A stretch of 6,941 bases of DNA from Alphaproteobacteria bacterium (GCA_020442505.1 JAGRJZ010000125.1:1-6941); one strand, 5' to 3'. Positions 1-5,404 are shown, numbered from the stretch's first letter. Program-made: numbers and translations. The notes: a model not told the origin generated them from the letters alone.

Positions 1-2
1 AT

Positions 3-155
3 GACGCCGTTTTGGCGGATATGCGCCAGCGCGACGCGCGGGATTCCGGTCGGAGCACGGCTCCCCTTAGGCCCGCGGACGATGCCGTGATCCTTGATAC
101 AAGCGAGATAAGCATCTCTGAAGCGCTGGAAAAGGCTTTGTCCTATATCCCCTGA
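3..155 (+). CDS. cmk: Cytidylate kinase, C-terminal end (partial)
   Basis: This is the last 50 codons of an open frame that enters from the left edge and ends at TGA 153-155. The translation contains the run LADMRQRDARDSGRS followed by APLRPADDAVILDTS, which is the C-terminal signature of bacterial cytidylate kinase: the R-x-x-RD-x-RDS segment of the lid and nucleotide-binding region, then the PL-x-PA-x-DA-x-x-LDTS strand. The enzyme phosphorylates CMP and dCMP with ATP in the cytosol, supplying CDP and dCDP. The kinase P-loop and the start lie outside the window. It sits 87 bp upstream of rpsA, and cmk-rpsA adjacency is widespread in Proteobacteria, which supports the call. The two may share a transcript, since no terminator with a T-run lies between them. 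Confidence 0.9.
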   Translation, partial: DAVLADMRQRDARDSGRSTAPLRPADDAVILDTSEISISEALEKALSYIP

Positions 156-175
156 GACAAGAAAAAGGCATGGCG

Positions 176-242
176 TTCCTGCCCCGCGGGGAGAAAACAG
201 GAATGGTTGTGTCTATTATGAAGACGAAAAGGAAACGTTAAC
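176..242 (+). promoter_or_regulatory. rpsA leader with hairpin and Shine-Dalgarno site
   Basis: The gap between cmk and rpsA holds an inverted repeat, TTCCTG (176-181) and CAGGAA (198-203), enclosing the perfect palindrome CCCCGCGGGG (182-191). A hexamer TATTAT (214-219) resembles a -10 element, but I see no convincing -35 at the right distance. A good ribosome binding site, AAGGA (229-233), lies 9 nt before the rpsA ATG. In E. coli the rpsA leader is structured and used for autogenous control by S1; whether this hairpin does the same is inference. Confidence 0.35.
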
Positions 243-2033
243 ATGGCACATATCGCCGCAAATCTAAAAGATCTGGAATATTCGGAAGAGTTCGCTGCCC
301 TTCTTGCCGATTCTCTGGAAAACAAAAAGAAATTCGCAGGCAGCGTTGTAGAAGGACTAGTTATTGCTTTAACGGACGACTTTGCCGTCATTGATGTCGG
401 TTTGAAATCGGAAGGCCGGGTTCCCCTGCGGGAGTTCGCGTTGCCGGGGCAATCCCACGAGATCAAGGCCGGTGACAAGGTCGAGGTCTTTGTCGAGCGG
501 ATGGAAGGCCGCGACGGTGAAACGCAGCTTTCCCGTGAAAAAGCCCGTCGCGAGGAAGTCTGGGTCGAGCTGGAGAAATCCCACGAGAAAGGCGAACGCG
601 TCACGGGCGTTATCTTTGGCCGGGTCAAAGGCGGGTTTACCGTCGATCTGGGCGGGTCCGTCGCTTTCTTGCCGGGCTCGCAGGTCGATATCCGTCCGGT
701 CCGCGACGTCAATCCGCTGATGGGCACGCCGCAGCCGTTCCATATCCTGAAAATGGACCGTACACGGGGCAATATCGTTGTCTCGCGCCGTGCGGTTCTG
801 GAAGAAAGCCGGGCCGAGGCACGCTCCGATCTGATGGAAAACCTCCGCGAGGGGCAGGTTGTTCAGGGGATCGTGAAGAATATTACCGATTATGGTGCCT
901 TTATCGATCTGGGCGGCGTGGACGGACTTCTGCATGTCACCGATATTTCCTGGAAACGGGTCAATCACCCGTCCGAGGCCTTGAAAGTCGGCCAGAACGT
1001 CGATGTTCAGATTATCCGCTACAATCAGGAAAACGGCCGGATTTCGTTGGGGATGAAACAGCTGGAGGGCGATCCGTGGACCGGAATCGCTGCCAAATTC
1101 CCGATCGGCATCAAACTGAAGGGCCGGGTGAACAATATCACCGATTACGGCGCCTTTATCGAACTGGAGGAAGGCATCGAGGGTCTGGTTCACGTCTCCG
1201 AAATGTCCTGGACGAAGAAAAACGTTCATCCGAGCAAAATTGTCTCGACCTCCGAGGAAGTCGACGTTCTGGTTCTGGACGTGGACGAGGAAAAACGCCG
1301 GATATCGCTCGGGATTAAACAATGCCAGGACAATCCCTGGCAAGCCTTCGCCGAGAGCCATAAGGCCGGAGACGAGCTGGAAGGCGAAGTTCGCAACGTG
1401 ACCGAATTCGGTCTGTTCGTGGCGATGCCTGGCGAGATCGACGGGATGGTTCACCTTTCCGATTTGTCTTGGGACGAAAAGGGCGAAGAGGCTCTGAAGC
1501 GTTTTTCCAAGGGCAAAACGGTCAAGGTCAGGGTTTTGGAGATCGAACCCGACAAGGAGCGGATCGCGCTGGGGATCAAACAGCTGGGCGCCGATCCGTA
1601 TGCCGAGGCGCTGGAAGGCGTCAAGAAAGGCGACATCGTGACCGGAACGATCACGGAGGTCACCACCGGCGGGATCGAAGTCAAGGTGAACGACGTTCTG
1701 ACCGGCTTTATCAAGAAGGGCGATTTGTCCCGCGAGCGTTCCGAGCAACGGCCGGACCGTTTCGCCGTCGGCGAAAAAGTCGACGCGAAGGTGACGGCGC
1801 TGGATAAAAAGGCCCATAAACTGAGCCTGTCCATCAAGGCGCGGGAGATCGACGAAGACAAGGCCGCGCTGGAAGAATTCGGTTCCACCGAAAGCGGGGC
1901 GTCCTTAGGCGATATCCTGGGTGCCGCGCTTCAGGAAAAGGGCGCGGATAAGGAACCCGTTGTCGAAAAGCCGAAAAAGAAAGCGTCTGCGAAAAAGGCA
2001 GCTCCCAAGAAGGCTGACGACGCGGCGGAATAA
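243..2033 (+). CDS. rpsA: 30S ribosomal protein S1
   Basis: S1 binds the leaders of mRNAs and brings them to the 30S subunit for initiation. The 596-residue product shows six tandem S1 (OB-fold) repeats, roughly at residues 33-101, 118-184, 205-273, 290-360, 377-447 and 463-533. Repeats 3 and 4 are the most canonical, each with an NITDYGAFI strand, a GL-x-HV-x-(D/E)-x-SW turn and a closing RISLG(M/I)KQ. Repeats 1, 2 and 6 are divergent, as expected for the ribosome-binding N-terminus and C-terminus of proteobacterial S1. Residues 534-596 form an acidic then Lys/Ala-rich tail (about 570-596), somewhat longer than I expect for an alphaproteobacterial S1. The ATG is supported by AAGGA 9 nt upstream and by the family-typical N-terminus. 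The gene ends 25 nt before a strong terminator and has no ihfB directly downstream. Confidence 0.97.
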   Translation: MAHIAANLKDLEYSEEFAALLADSLENKKKFAGSVVEGLVIALTDDFAVIDVGLKSEGRVPLREFALPGQSHEIKAGDKVEVFVERMEGRDGETQLSREKARREEVWVELEKSHEKGERVTGVIFGRVKGGFTVDLGGSVAFLPGSQVDIRPVRDVNPLMGTPQPFHILKMDRTRGNIVVSRRAVLEESRAEARSDLMENLREGQVVQGIVKNITDYGAFIDLGGVDGLLHVTDISWKRVNHPSEALKVGQNVDVQIIRYNQENGRISLGMKQLEGDPWTGIAAKFPIGIKLKGRVNNITDYGAFIELEEGIEGLVHVSEMSWTKKNVHPSKIVSTSEEVDVLVLDVDEEKRRISLGIKQCQDNPWQAFAESHKAGDELEGEVRNVTEFGLFVAMPGEIDGMVHLSDLSWDEKGEEALKRFSKGKTVKVRVLEIEPDKERIALGIKQLGADPYAEALEGVKKGDIVTGTITEVTTGGIEVKVNDVLTGFIKKGDLSRERSEQRPDRFAVGEKVDAKVTALDKKAHKLSLSIKAREIDEDKAALEEFGSTESGASLGDILGAALQEKGADKEPVVEKPKKKASAKKAAPKKADDAAE

Positions 2034-2058
2034 CGCGCGTTTTTACAGATCAATAGAG

Positions 2059-2089
2059 ACCGGGCGATGGCAACACCGCCCGGTTTTTT
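2059..2089 (+). terminator. Rho-independent terminator of rpsA
   Basis: A perfect 8-bp GC-rich stem, ACCGGGCG (2059-2066) with CGCCCGGT (2077-2084), closes a 10-nt loop and runs directly into six T residues (2084-2089). It begins 25 nt after the rpsA stop. The last bases of the T-run are also part of the tadA stop codon on the opposite strand (2088-2090). Read on the minus strand the hairpin starts just after that stop but lacks a following U tract, so it should terminate mainly rightward transcription. Confidence 0.9.
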
Positions 2090-2567
2090 ACAGGGATTTT
2101 TGTGCGGCGCGCTTTGCCCGAAAAAAGTCTTGTAAAACGGCGCCGCAGGATTCGGCCAGAACCGACCCGGTGACCGCCGGGCGATGGTGACAGGTCGGCT
2201 GGCTATAAAAGCGGGGGCCGTGATCCACGCCGCCGCCCTTCGGATCGGGCGCACCGTAGACGATCCGGCGGATGCGTGCAAAGCTGATCGCCGCTGCGCA
2301 CATGGCGCAAGGCTCCAGCGTCACATACAAATCGCATTCCGGAATGCGCTGGGCGTTCGCTTTGGCGCATCCTTCCCGGATGACCAGAATTTCGGCGTGG
2401 GCGCTGGGGTCGTTGGTTTCGATCGTCCGGTTGCCGTTGCGGGCGATGATATCTCCGGTTTCCGTATGCACCAGCACCGCCCCGATGGGCACTTCGTCCC
2501 GCGCCCCGGCCTTTCGGGCTTCCTCTAGGGCGATCGCCATAAAAAGTTTGTCCTGTTCTGCCGTCAT
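2088..2567 (-). CDS. tadA: tRNA-specific adenosine deaminase (TadA)
   Basis: TadA deaminates the wobble adenosine A34 to inosine in tRNA-Arg(ACG), in the cytosol. The 159-residue product carries the full zinc deaminase signature: HAE at residues 57-59 (His57 zinc ligand, Glu59 proton shuttle) and PCAMC at 86-90 (Cys87 and Cys90 zinc ligands). Other family features are EVPIGAVLV near 25-33, ARIRRIVYGAPDPKGG near 97-112 and a C-terminal DFFR helix. YSQPTCHH near 121-128 resembles alphaproteobacterial TadA. The open frame runs on upstream to about 3500, but that part is antisense to rluB and unlike any deaminase, so I start at the ATG complementary to 2565-2567, which gives the usual N-terminal length. 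No good Shine-Dalgarno precedes it. A second ATG eight codons in has AGGA 10 nt upstream, but would trim the first helix. tadA is convergent with rpsA and divergent from rluB. Confidence 0.95.
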   Translation of the reverse strand: MTAEQDKLFMAIALEEARKAGARDEVPIGAVLVHTETGDIIARNGNRTIETNDPSAHAEILVIREGCAKANAQRIPECDLYVTLEPCAMCAAAISFARIRRIVYGAPDPKGGGVDHGPRFYSQPTCHHRPAVTGSVLAESCGAVLQDFFRAKRAAQKSL

Positions 2568-2654
2568 GGTTTTTTTTACCACGGATGGGCAGGGAGAAAC
2601 ACAGATATAAAAATCCATATAAATCCCGCCTGATCTGTGGTTTAAAAAGCCATG
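2565..2654. repeat. Palindromic intergenic repeat carrying both divergent start codons
   Basis: The tadA-rluB gap is bounded by two 22-nt arms in inverted orientation: 2565-2586 and 2633-2654. Read toward each gene they are ATCCGTGGTAAAAAAAACCATG and ATCTGTGGTTTAAAAAGCCATG with the start codon at the 3' end; 18 of 22 positions match. The inner 9 bp (2578-2586 with 2633-2641) pair fully, allowing one G-U. Inside are CACAGAT (2600-2606), which also pairs with ATCTGTG (2633-2639), and a direct repeat ATATAAAAATCC / ATATAAATCC (2605-2616, 2617-2626). The pattern ACCACGGATG...ACACAGAT...ATCTGTGGTT resembles short palindromic interspersed repeats I know from many bacterial genomes. That family assignment is from memory and untested here. 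TATAAA hexamers at 2606 and 2618 could serve as -10 elements. Confidence 0.6.
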
Positions 2655-3365
2655 TCCGAGAAAACAGAACGCATTGCCAAAATCATGGCCCGTGCGGGGC
2701 TTTGCTCCCGCCGGGACGCCGAGCGCTGGATTGCCGCCGGGCGCGTATCCGTCAACGGCGCGACGCTGGGAACTCCCGCTTGCGTGGTGGGCCCGGGGGA
2801 CCGGGTTTTGGTCGACGGCAAGCCTTTGCCCATAGCGGCGCCGGCGCGTCTGTTTTTGTACCACAAGCCTGCCGGACTGGTCACGACGGCCCGGGACGAG
2901 AAAGGTCGTCCGACGGTTTTCGACGCGCTGCCCGCCGGTTTGCCTCGGCTTGTCAGCGTTGGACGGCTGGATCTGAACACGGAGGGGTTGCTGCTTCTGA
3001 CCAATGACGGGGAATTGGCGCGCTCTTTGGAGCTTCCCGCCAGCGGATGGGAACGCATCTACCGCGTCCGGGTGCACGGGGTCGTGGACCGGAGCCGGCT
3101 GGATCGTCTGAAACAGGGCATCACGGTCGAGGGTATCACCTACGGCCCCATCACCGCGACGATCGAAAAACATCAAGGCAGCAAGACCTGGCTGCGGGTC
3201 TCTCTGCGCGAGGGGAAGAACCGTGAGATCCGGCGCGTGATGGCCGCTCTGGGGCTTCAGGTCTCCCGACTGATCCGCGTGTCTTACGGCCCGTTTTCCC
3301 TCGGGACGCTTTCCAAAGGCGGTGTGGAAGAGGTCCCCGAGACAAAGCTTCCATCCATACGGTAA
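2652..3365 (+). CDS. rluB: RsuA/RluB-family rRNA pseudouridine synthase, probably RluB
   Basis: The enzyme isomerises a specific uridine in rRNA to pseudouridine; RluB modifies U2605 of 23S rRNA (E. coli numbering). The 237-residue protein has an N-terminal S4 RNA-binding domain (about 5-52, with RAGLCSRRDAERWIAAGRVSVNG). The catalytic domain follows, with HKPAG at 71-75, the catalytic motif GRLD at 104-107 (Asp107 the expected nucleophile) within GRLDLNTEGLLLLTNDG, and LREGKNREIRR near 185-195, typical of the RsuA/RluB/RluE/RluF branch. The long basic C-terminal extension found in many alphaproteobacterial homologues is absent. RluB is favoured over RsuA from overall resemblance and the neighbouring tadA, a frequent alphaproteobacterial pairing. 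The exact target uridine is not proven. The ATG is preceded by TTTAAAAAGCC with no clear Shine-Dalgarno; it lies at the end of the intergenic repeat. Confidence 0.9.
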   Translation: MSEKTERIAKIMARAGLCSRRDAERWIAAGRVSVNGATLGTPACVVGPGDRVLVDGKPLPIAAPARLFLYHKPAGLVTTARDEKGRPTVFDALPAGLPRLVSVGRLDLNTEGLLLLTNDGELARSLELPASGWERIYRVRVHGVVDRSRLDRLKQGITVEGITYGPITATIEKHQGSKTWLRVSLREGKNREIRRVMAALGLQVSRLIRVSYGPFSLGTLSKGGVEEVPETKLPSIR

Positions 3366-3396
3366 GGGTAAGGAGGCTTTCCTTTCCCAATTTTGT
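3366..3396 (+). terminator. Candidate terminator or attenuator after rluB
   Basis: Directly after the rluB stop, GGGTAAGGA (3366-3374) pairs with TCCTTTCCC (3380-3388), nine positions with one T-T mismatch around a 5-nt loop, followed by AATTTTGTT. The stem is only moderately stable and the T-run is short. The hairpin contains the only strong Shine-Dalgarno-like hexamer here, AGGAGG (3371-3376), which is 29 nt from the lolA start and so too far to act as its ribosome binding site. Confidence 0.4.
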
Positions 3397-3405
3397 TCTA
3401 TATCA

Positions 3406-4029
3406 ATGTCGATGATGAAACAGTTTGTTCTTGCGCTTGTTCTGCTTGTTTTCGTGGCGAGTCCGGTCTTTGCGAACGGAGCGGACCAGCCGCCCTCCAT
3501 TGCGAAAGTCGAGGCGTATCTGCGCGGCTTGACGACGGCGCAGGCCCGATTTTTGCAAAGCTCCCCCTACGGACAGATGACGGGGACGTTTTATCTCTCG
3601 CGCCCGGGGAAGCTCCGTTTCGAATATGATCCGCCGGTCAAGGACTTCGTCGTGGCAGACGGGTTTTTTCTGTATTTCTACGATAGTGAGCTGGGCGAGC
3701 AGACAAACGCCCCCATCGGTCAGACCCTCGCGGATTTCCTGTTGCGCAGCGATTTGCACCTGTCCGGGGACGTGACGGTGGCCCGGGTCACGCGCAGCGA
3801 CGCGCTTGTCCATGTGATTTTGGTCCAGACCGAAGACCCCGGCGCCGGTTCCTTGACCTTGTCCTTTGCCGAAAATCCGAATCTCAGCCTCAAAAAATGG
3901 AAGGTCGTCGACGCGACGGGGGCGGAAACGCTGGTGGAGTTGTTCGATCTGCAAACGGGCCTCGACCTCCCGCGTAGCCTGTTTGTCTATCGTGATCCGG
4001 AGGGCGCCGGCCCGGAATATAACGGATAA
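3406..4029 (+). CDS. lolA: Outer-membrane lipoprotein carrier protein LolA
   Basis: LolA ferries lipoproteins released by the LolCDE transporter across the periplasm to the outer membrane. The 207-residue product starts with a signal peptide: hydrophobic core about residues 6-18 and VFA (21-23) as a signal peptidase I site before NGADQ. The mature part has the alphaproteobacterial LolA pattern: IAKVEAYLRGLTTAQARFLQ (32-51), GTFYLSRPGKLRFEYDPP (60-77), VVADG then YFYD (82-93), LHLSGDVTV (117-125), LVQTEDPGAGSLTLSF (139-154) and LFVYRDP near the end. Three in-frame ATGs (3406, 3412, 3415) could start it; none has a Shine-Dalgarno site at proper spacing. I chose 3406, although 3412 or 3415 would give an equally good signal peptide. 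It lies 40 bp after rluB, behind a possible terminator, and 78 bp before mlaD. Confidence 0.92.
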   Translation: MSMMKQFVLALVLLVFVASPVFANGADQPPSIAKVEAYLRGLTTAQARFLQSSPYGQMTGTFYLSRPGKLRFEYDPPVKDFVVADGFFLYFYDSELGEQTNAPIGQTLADFLLRSDLHLSGDVTVARVTRSDALVHVILVQTEDPGAGSLTLSFAENPNLSLKKWKVVDATGAETLVELFDLQTGLDLPRSLFVYRDPEGAGPEYNG

Positions 4030-4046
4030 TGCCTGAAAAAAGCGGC

Positions 4047-4076
4047 TTGCGCTGACTCCCGTGCTTTGTGTAGTCT
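4047..4076 (+). promoter_or_regulatory. Weak candidate promoter upstream of mlaD
   Basis: In the 78-bp lolA-mlaD gap, TTGCGC (4047-4052) and TAGTCT (4071-4076) are separated by 18 bp and would place a start site near 4083, about 25 nt before the mlaD ATG. Each hexamer matches the sigma-70 consensus at only half its positions, so this is a suggestion only. The gap contains no terminator-like hairpin with a T-run, so read-through from lolA is equally possible. Confidence 0.2.
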
Positions 4077-4107
4077 GGGGACCGAAAACAAAAACGGGAA
4101 CAAAGAC

Positions 4108-4569
4108 ATGAAACGGAGTGTCATCGAAACGGTTCTGGGCGCGGTGGTTCTGGTCGTCGCCGCGGTCTTTCTGGGCTTCAGCTATAACACCGCCAACGTC
4201 AAGAAAGTCAGCGGCTATGAAGTGACCGCCGATTTCTCGGGAATCGGGGGGCTGGCCGTGGGGGACGAAGTCCAGATCAGCGGCGTGAAGGTCGGATCAA
4301 TCGTCGGGGTCGATCTGGACCCCGATACGTATCTCGCCCGCGTGCGGATGAGCATCGACCCGGCGGTGAAGCTTCCCGACGATACGGCCGCGCTGATTTC
4401 TTCGGAAAGCCTGATGGGGGGGAAGTATTTGCTGTTGGAGCCCGGAGCCGGGGATGACATGATTCCGGCGGGCGGCCGCGTTCCGTTCACGCAGGCGCCG
4501 CAAAATCTGGAGCAGCTTTTGGGACAATTTATCTTCAGCATGCAAAAGAAAGACGACGGTGATTCGTGA
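4108..4569 (+). CDS. mlaD: MCE-family phospholipid transport protein MlaD
   Basis: MlaD is the substrate-binding MCE subunit of the inner-membrane MlaFEDB complex, which moves phospholipids between the inner and outer membranes. The 153-residue protein has one N-terminal transmembrane helix (about residues 9-26). A periplasmic MCE domain (about 38-114) shows the hallmark GLAVGDEVQISGVKVGSIV (48-66) and LISSESLMGGKYLLLEPG (96-113). The C-terminal segment PQNLEQLLGQFIFS (131-144) is typical of MlaD and probably forms the pore-lining helix. The open frame could begin upstream at 4066, but only the ATG at 4108 gives the family start MKRSVIETVLGAVVL; a weak GGGAA precedes it. No mlaE, mlaF, mlaB or mlaC is in the window, so the gene is split from the rest of its system here. 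It overlaps the next gene by 4 nt. Confidence 0.95.
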   Translation: MKRSVIETVLGAVVLVVAAVFLGFSYNTANVKKVSGYEVTADFSGIGGLAVGDEVQISGVKVGSIVGVDLDPDTYLARVRMSIDPAVKLPDDTAALISSESLMGGKYLLLEPGAGDDMIPAGGRVPFTQAPQNLEQLLGQFIFSMQKKDDGDS

Positions 4570-5051
4570 TCAGTCATCGTCTGTCAGCCGTCGGATTTCT
4601 GGTCGTGGCTTTCCTGGCGACGTCGTCCGGTTCGGGCGCCCGGGCCGAGATGCAGGACATGCCCGTGGCCAAGCTGCAATGGCTGGACAAGGCTACGGCG
4701 CGCACCGCGACGTTCGAGGCCCCCGTGGGCGAGACTATCCAGCACGGCCCGCTTTACATCCGGGCGCAGGCTTGCCGCAAGGCGCCGCCGATCGAACAGC
4801 CAGAATCGGCCGTGTTTCTCCAAATCTGGGAGGTGAACCGCAAGACCGACGAGCCCGAATGGGTGTTTTCGGGATGGATGTTCGCCTCTTCCCCGGCGCT
4901 TTCGCCTATGGATCATCCGATTTATGATGTGTGGGTGCTGGATTGTGACGCGGGCGAAGGGGCGGATTCGCAGACGGAGAGCGCGCCGTCGCCGGAAAAT
5001 CAAAACGCCGACGAACAATCCGCCGGCGCTCCAGAAGATCATCAGGAGTAA
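4566..5051 (+). CDS. DUF2155 periplasmic protein
   Basis: The function is unknown. The 161-residue product has a signal peptide (residues 1-27, hydrophobic stretch about 8-19, cleavage after ARA), so it should be periplasmic. The core matches the DUF2155 family: AKLQWLDKATARTATFEAPVGE (35-56), LYIRAQACRK (63-72), VFLQIWEV (83-90), FSGWMFASSPALSPMDHP (101-118) and YDVWVLDC (120-127). Cys70 and Cys127 sit in the conserved segments and may form a disulfide. Residues 129-161 are an acidic, Glu/Ser/Ala/Asn-rich tail that looks disordered. The GTG start at 4566 overlaps the mlaD TGA by 4 nt (GTGA), implying translational coupling. It is preferred because the next ATG (codon 29) would remove the signal peptide. 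The mlaD-DUF2155 pairing recurs in alphaproteobacteria and suggests an envelope role, but this is inference. Confidence 0.9.
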   Translation: MISHRLSAVGFLVVAFLATSSGSGARAEMQDMPVAKLQWLDKATARTATFEAPVGETIQHGPLYIRAQACRKAPPIEQPESAVFLQIWEVNRKTDEPEWVFSGWMFASSPALSPMDHPIYDVWVLDCDAGEGADSQTESAPSPENQNADEQSAGAPEDHQE

Positions 5052-5057
5052 AGGCTC

Positions 5058-5237
5058 CTAGGCGCCGTGCCTCAGACTCGGCATCTGGGCCGCTTGCGCA
5101 TGCAGGGAAGCCGGGTCGTGGGGGGTCTGATGAACACCGGAGACTCGGGAGAAAGACGTTCGGGAGGTTTGCGGTGAGCCGTGCGCAGCGTAGACACCGT
5201 CCACGAAAAGGGCCAAACTCTTTGAAGCAATAATCAT
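5058..5237 (-). CDS. Candidate small ORF, 59 residues, function unknown
   Basis: I do not recognise this protein. The frame starts at the ATG complementary to 5235-5237 (MIIASKSLALFVDGVYAAHG...) and ends at TAG complementary to 5058-5060, 6 bp from the stop of the convergent DUF2155 gene. An AGG lies 6 nt upstream of the ATG within GAAAGACAGG, and a -10-like TAAAAT with a CtrA-box-like cluster lies further upstream, so start, promoter and stop all fit between the neighbours. About two thirds of third codon positions (39 of 59) are G or C. The N-terminus is mildly hydrophobic (residues 8-16, interrupted by Asp13), with VYA at 15-17 a possible but weak signal peptidase site. The rest is rich in Ser, Ala, Gln and His (five His) and has no Cys. 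Against it: a competing minus-strand frame beginning at GTG 5244, and no homology test. Confidence 0.45.
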   Translation of the reverse strand: MIIASKSLALFVDGVYAAHGSPQTSRTSFSRVSGVHQTPHDPASLHAQAAQMPSLRHGA

Positions 5238-5270
5238 CGCACACCTGTCTTTCTTTTTCGTGCTGTTCTC

Positions 5271-5299
5271 ATTTTATCAATGGGATGGTTAAAAATTAA
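5271..5299 (-). promoter_or_regulatory. Candidate leftward promoter for the small ORF
   Basis: On the minus strand, TAAAAT (5276-5271) matches the -10 consensus at five of six positions and lies 17 nt downstream of TTAATT (5299-5294), which includes one TTAA half of the CtrA-like box. This overlap of a CtrA half-site with -35 is the layout known for CtrA-activated promoters. Transcription would start near 5265 and give a leader of about 28 nt before the ATG at 5237. A second, competing arrangement is TTGACT (5321-5316) with TAATTT (5298-5293), also 17 nt apart. Confidence 0.4.
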
Positions 5300-5310
5300 C
5301 CGTTCATTAA
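5287..5310. promoter_or_regulatory. CtrA-box-like TTAA cluster and palindrome
   Basis: GGTTAA-AAA-TTAACC (5287-5301) is a perfect inverted repeat. Its right TTAA (5296-5299) is followed after exactly 7 nt by another TTAA (5307-5310), which fits the CtrA recognition pattern TTAA-N7-TTAA. The sites lie 50-75 bp upstream of the small ORF start and more than 95 bp beyond the stop of the AsmA-like gene, so the only visible target is the small ORF. TTAA tetramers are common in AT-rich DNA, so binding is inferred. Confidence 0.45.
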
Positions 5311-5339
5311 TAAAAAGTCAAGTTTTTTCGCATAATGTT

Positions 5340-5348
5340 TGTGGAAAA
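5340..5348 (-). promoter_or_regulatory. DnaA-box-like 9-mer
   Basis: The minus-strand 9-mer TTTTCCACA differs from the DnaA consensus TTATCCACA at one position. It lies in AT-rich DNA 30 bp from the TTAA cluster. It is a single copy, and such a match is not rare by chance. Confidence 0.25.
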
Positions 5349-5364
5349 GTTTTTTCCTTCTGTC

Positions 5365-5402
5365 CGGAGAGGGAAGATCGTCGCTTGATCGGCGCTTCTC
5401 CG
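5365..5402 (-). terminator. Hairpin just after the AsmA-like gene, doubtful terminator
   Basis: CGGAGA (5365-5370) pairs with TCTCCG (5397-5402), with an inner GATC/GATC pair (5376-5379, 5387-5390) around a 7-nt loop. It starts 2 nt beyond the stop codon at 5405-5407. The minus strand beyond the stem reads GACAGAAGGAAAAAAC and has no U tract, so if it ends transcription it is not a canonical Rho-independent terminator. Confidence 0.3.
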
Positions 5403-5404
5403 TG

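Noticed and set aside
369..1817. 482-codon open frame antisense to rpsA
   Set aside because: It lies wholly opposite an unmistakable S1 gene, shows no domain pattern, and such long antisense frames are a common by-product of codon bias in repetitive GC-rich S1 genes.
2568..3500. Upstream extension of the tadA frame to 470 codons
   Set aside because: The extension is antisense to rluB, unlike any deaminase, and TadA homologues start where the ATG at 2567 places it. The reading YICVSPCPSVVKK just before the start is translated repeat sequence.
5053..5185. Possible structured non-coding RNA (6S-like) on the plus strand
   Set aside because: GGCTC/GAGCC and TCAGACTC/GGGTCTGA can pair, but the stems are short and separated by large unpaired regions. 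I recognise no 6S, SRP, RNase P or tmRNA signature, and a minus-strand small ORF explains the region better.
4949..5233. Plus-strand stop-to-stop frame, extremely Arg/Lys-rich, running past the DUF2155 stop
   Set aside because: It has no ATG or GTG that would start most of it, overlaps the DUF2155 gene and the small ORF, and looks like an unused frame of GC-rich DNA. A frameshifted DUF2155 extension would need conservation evidence.
4906..5244. 112-codon minus-strand frame from GTG 5244
   Set aside because: It shares the small-ORF promoter region but runs far into the DUF2155 gene antisense. It uses GTG in preference to the nearby ATG and has an unnatural Arg/Pro-rich composition.
5238..5404. 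Chromosomal replication origin
   Set aside because: Only one DnaA-like box and one full CtrA-like box are present in 167 bp, with no origin-typical neighbours such as dnaA, hemE or parAB in view.
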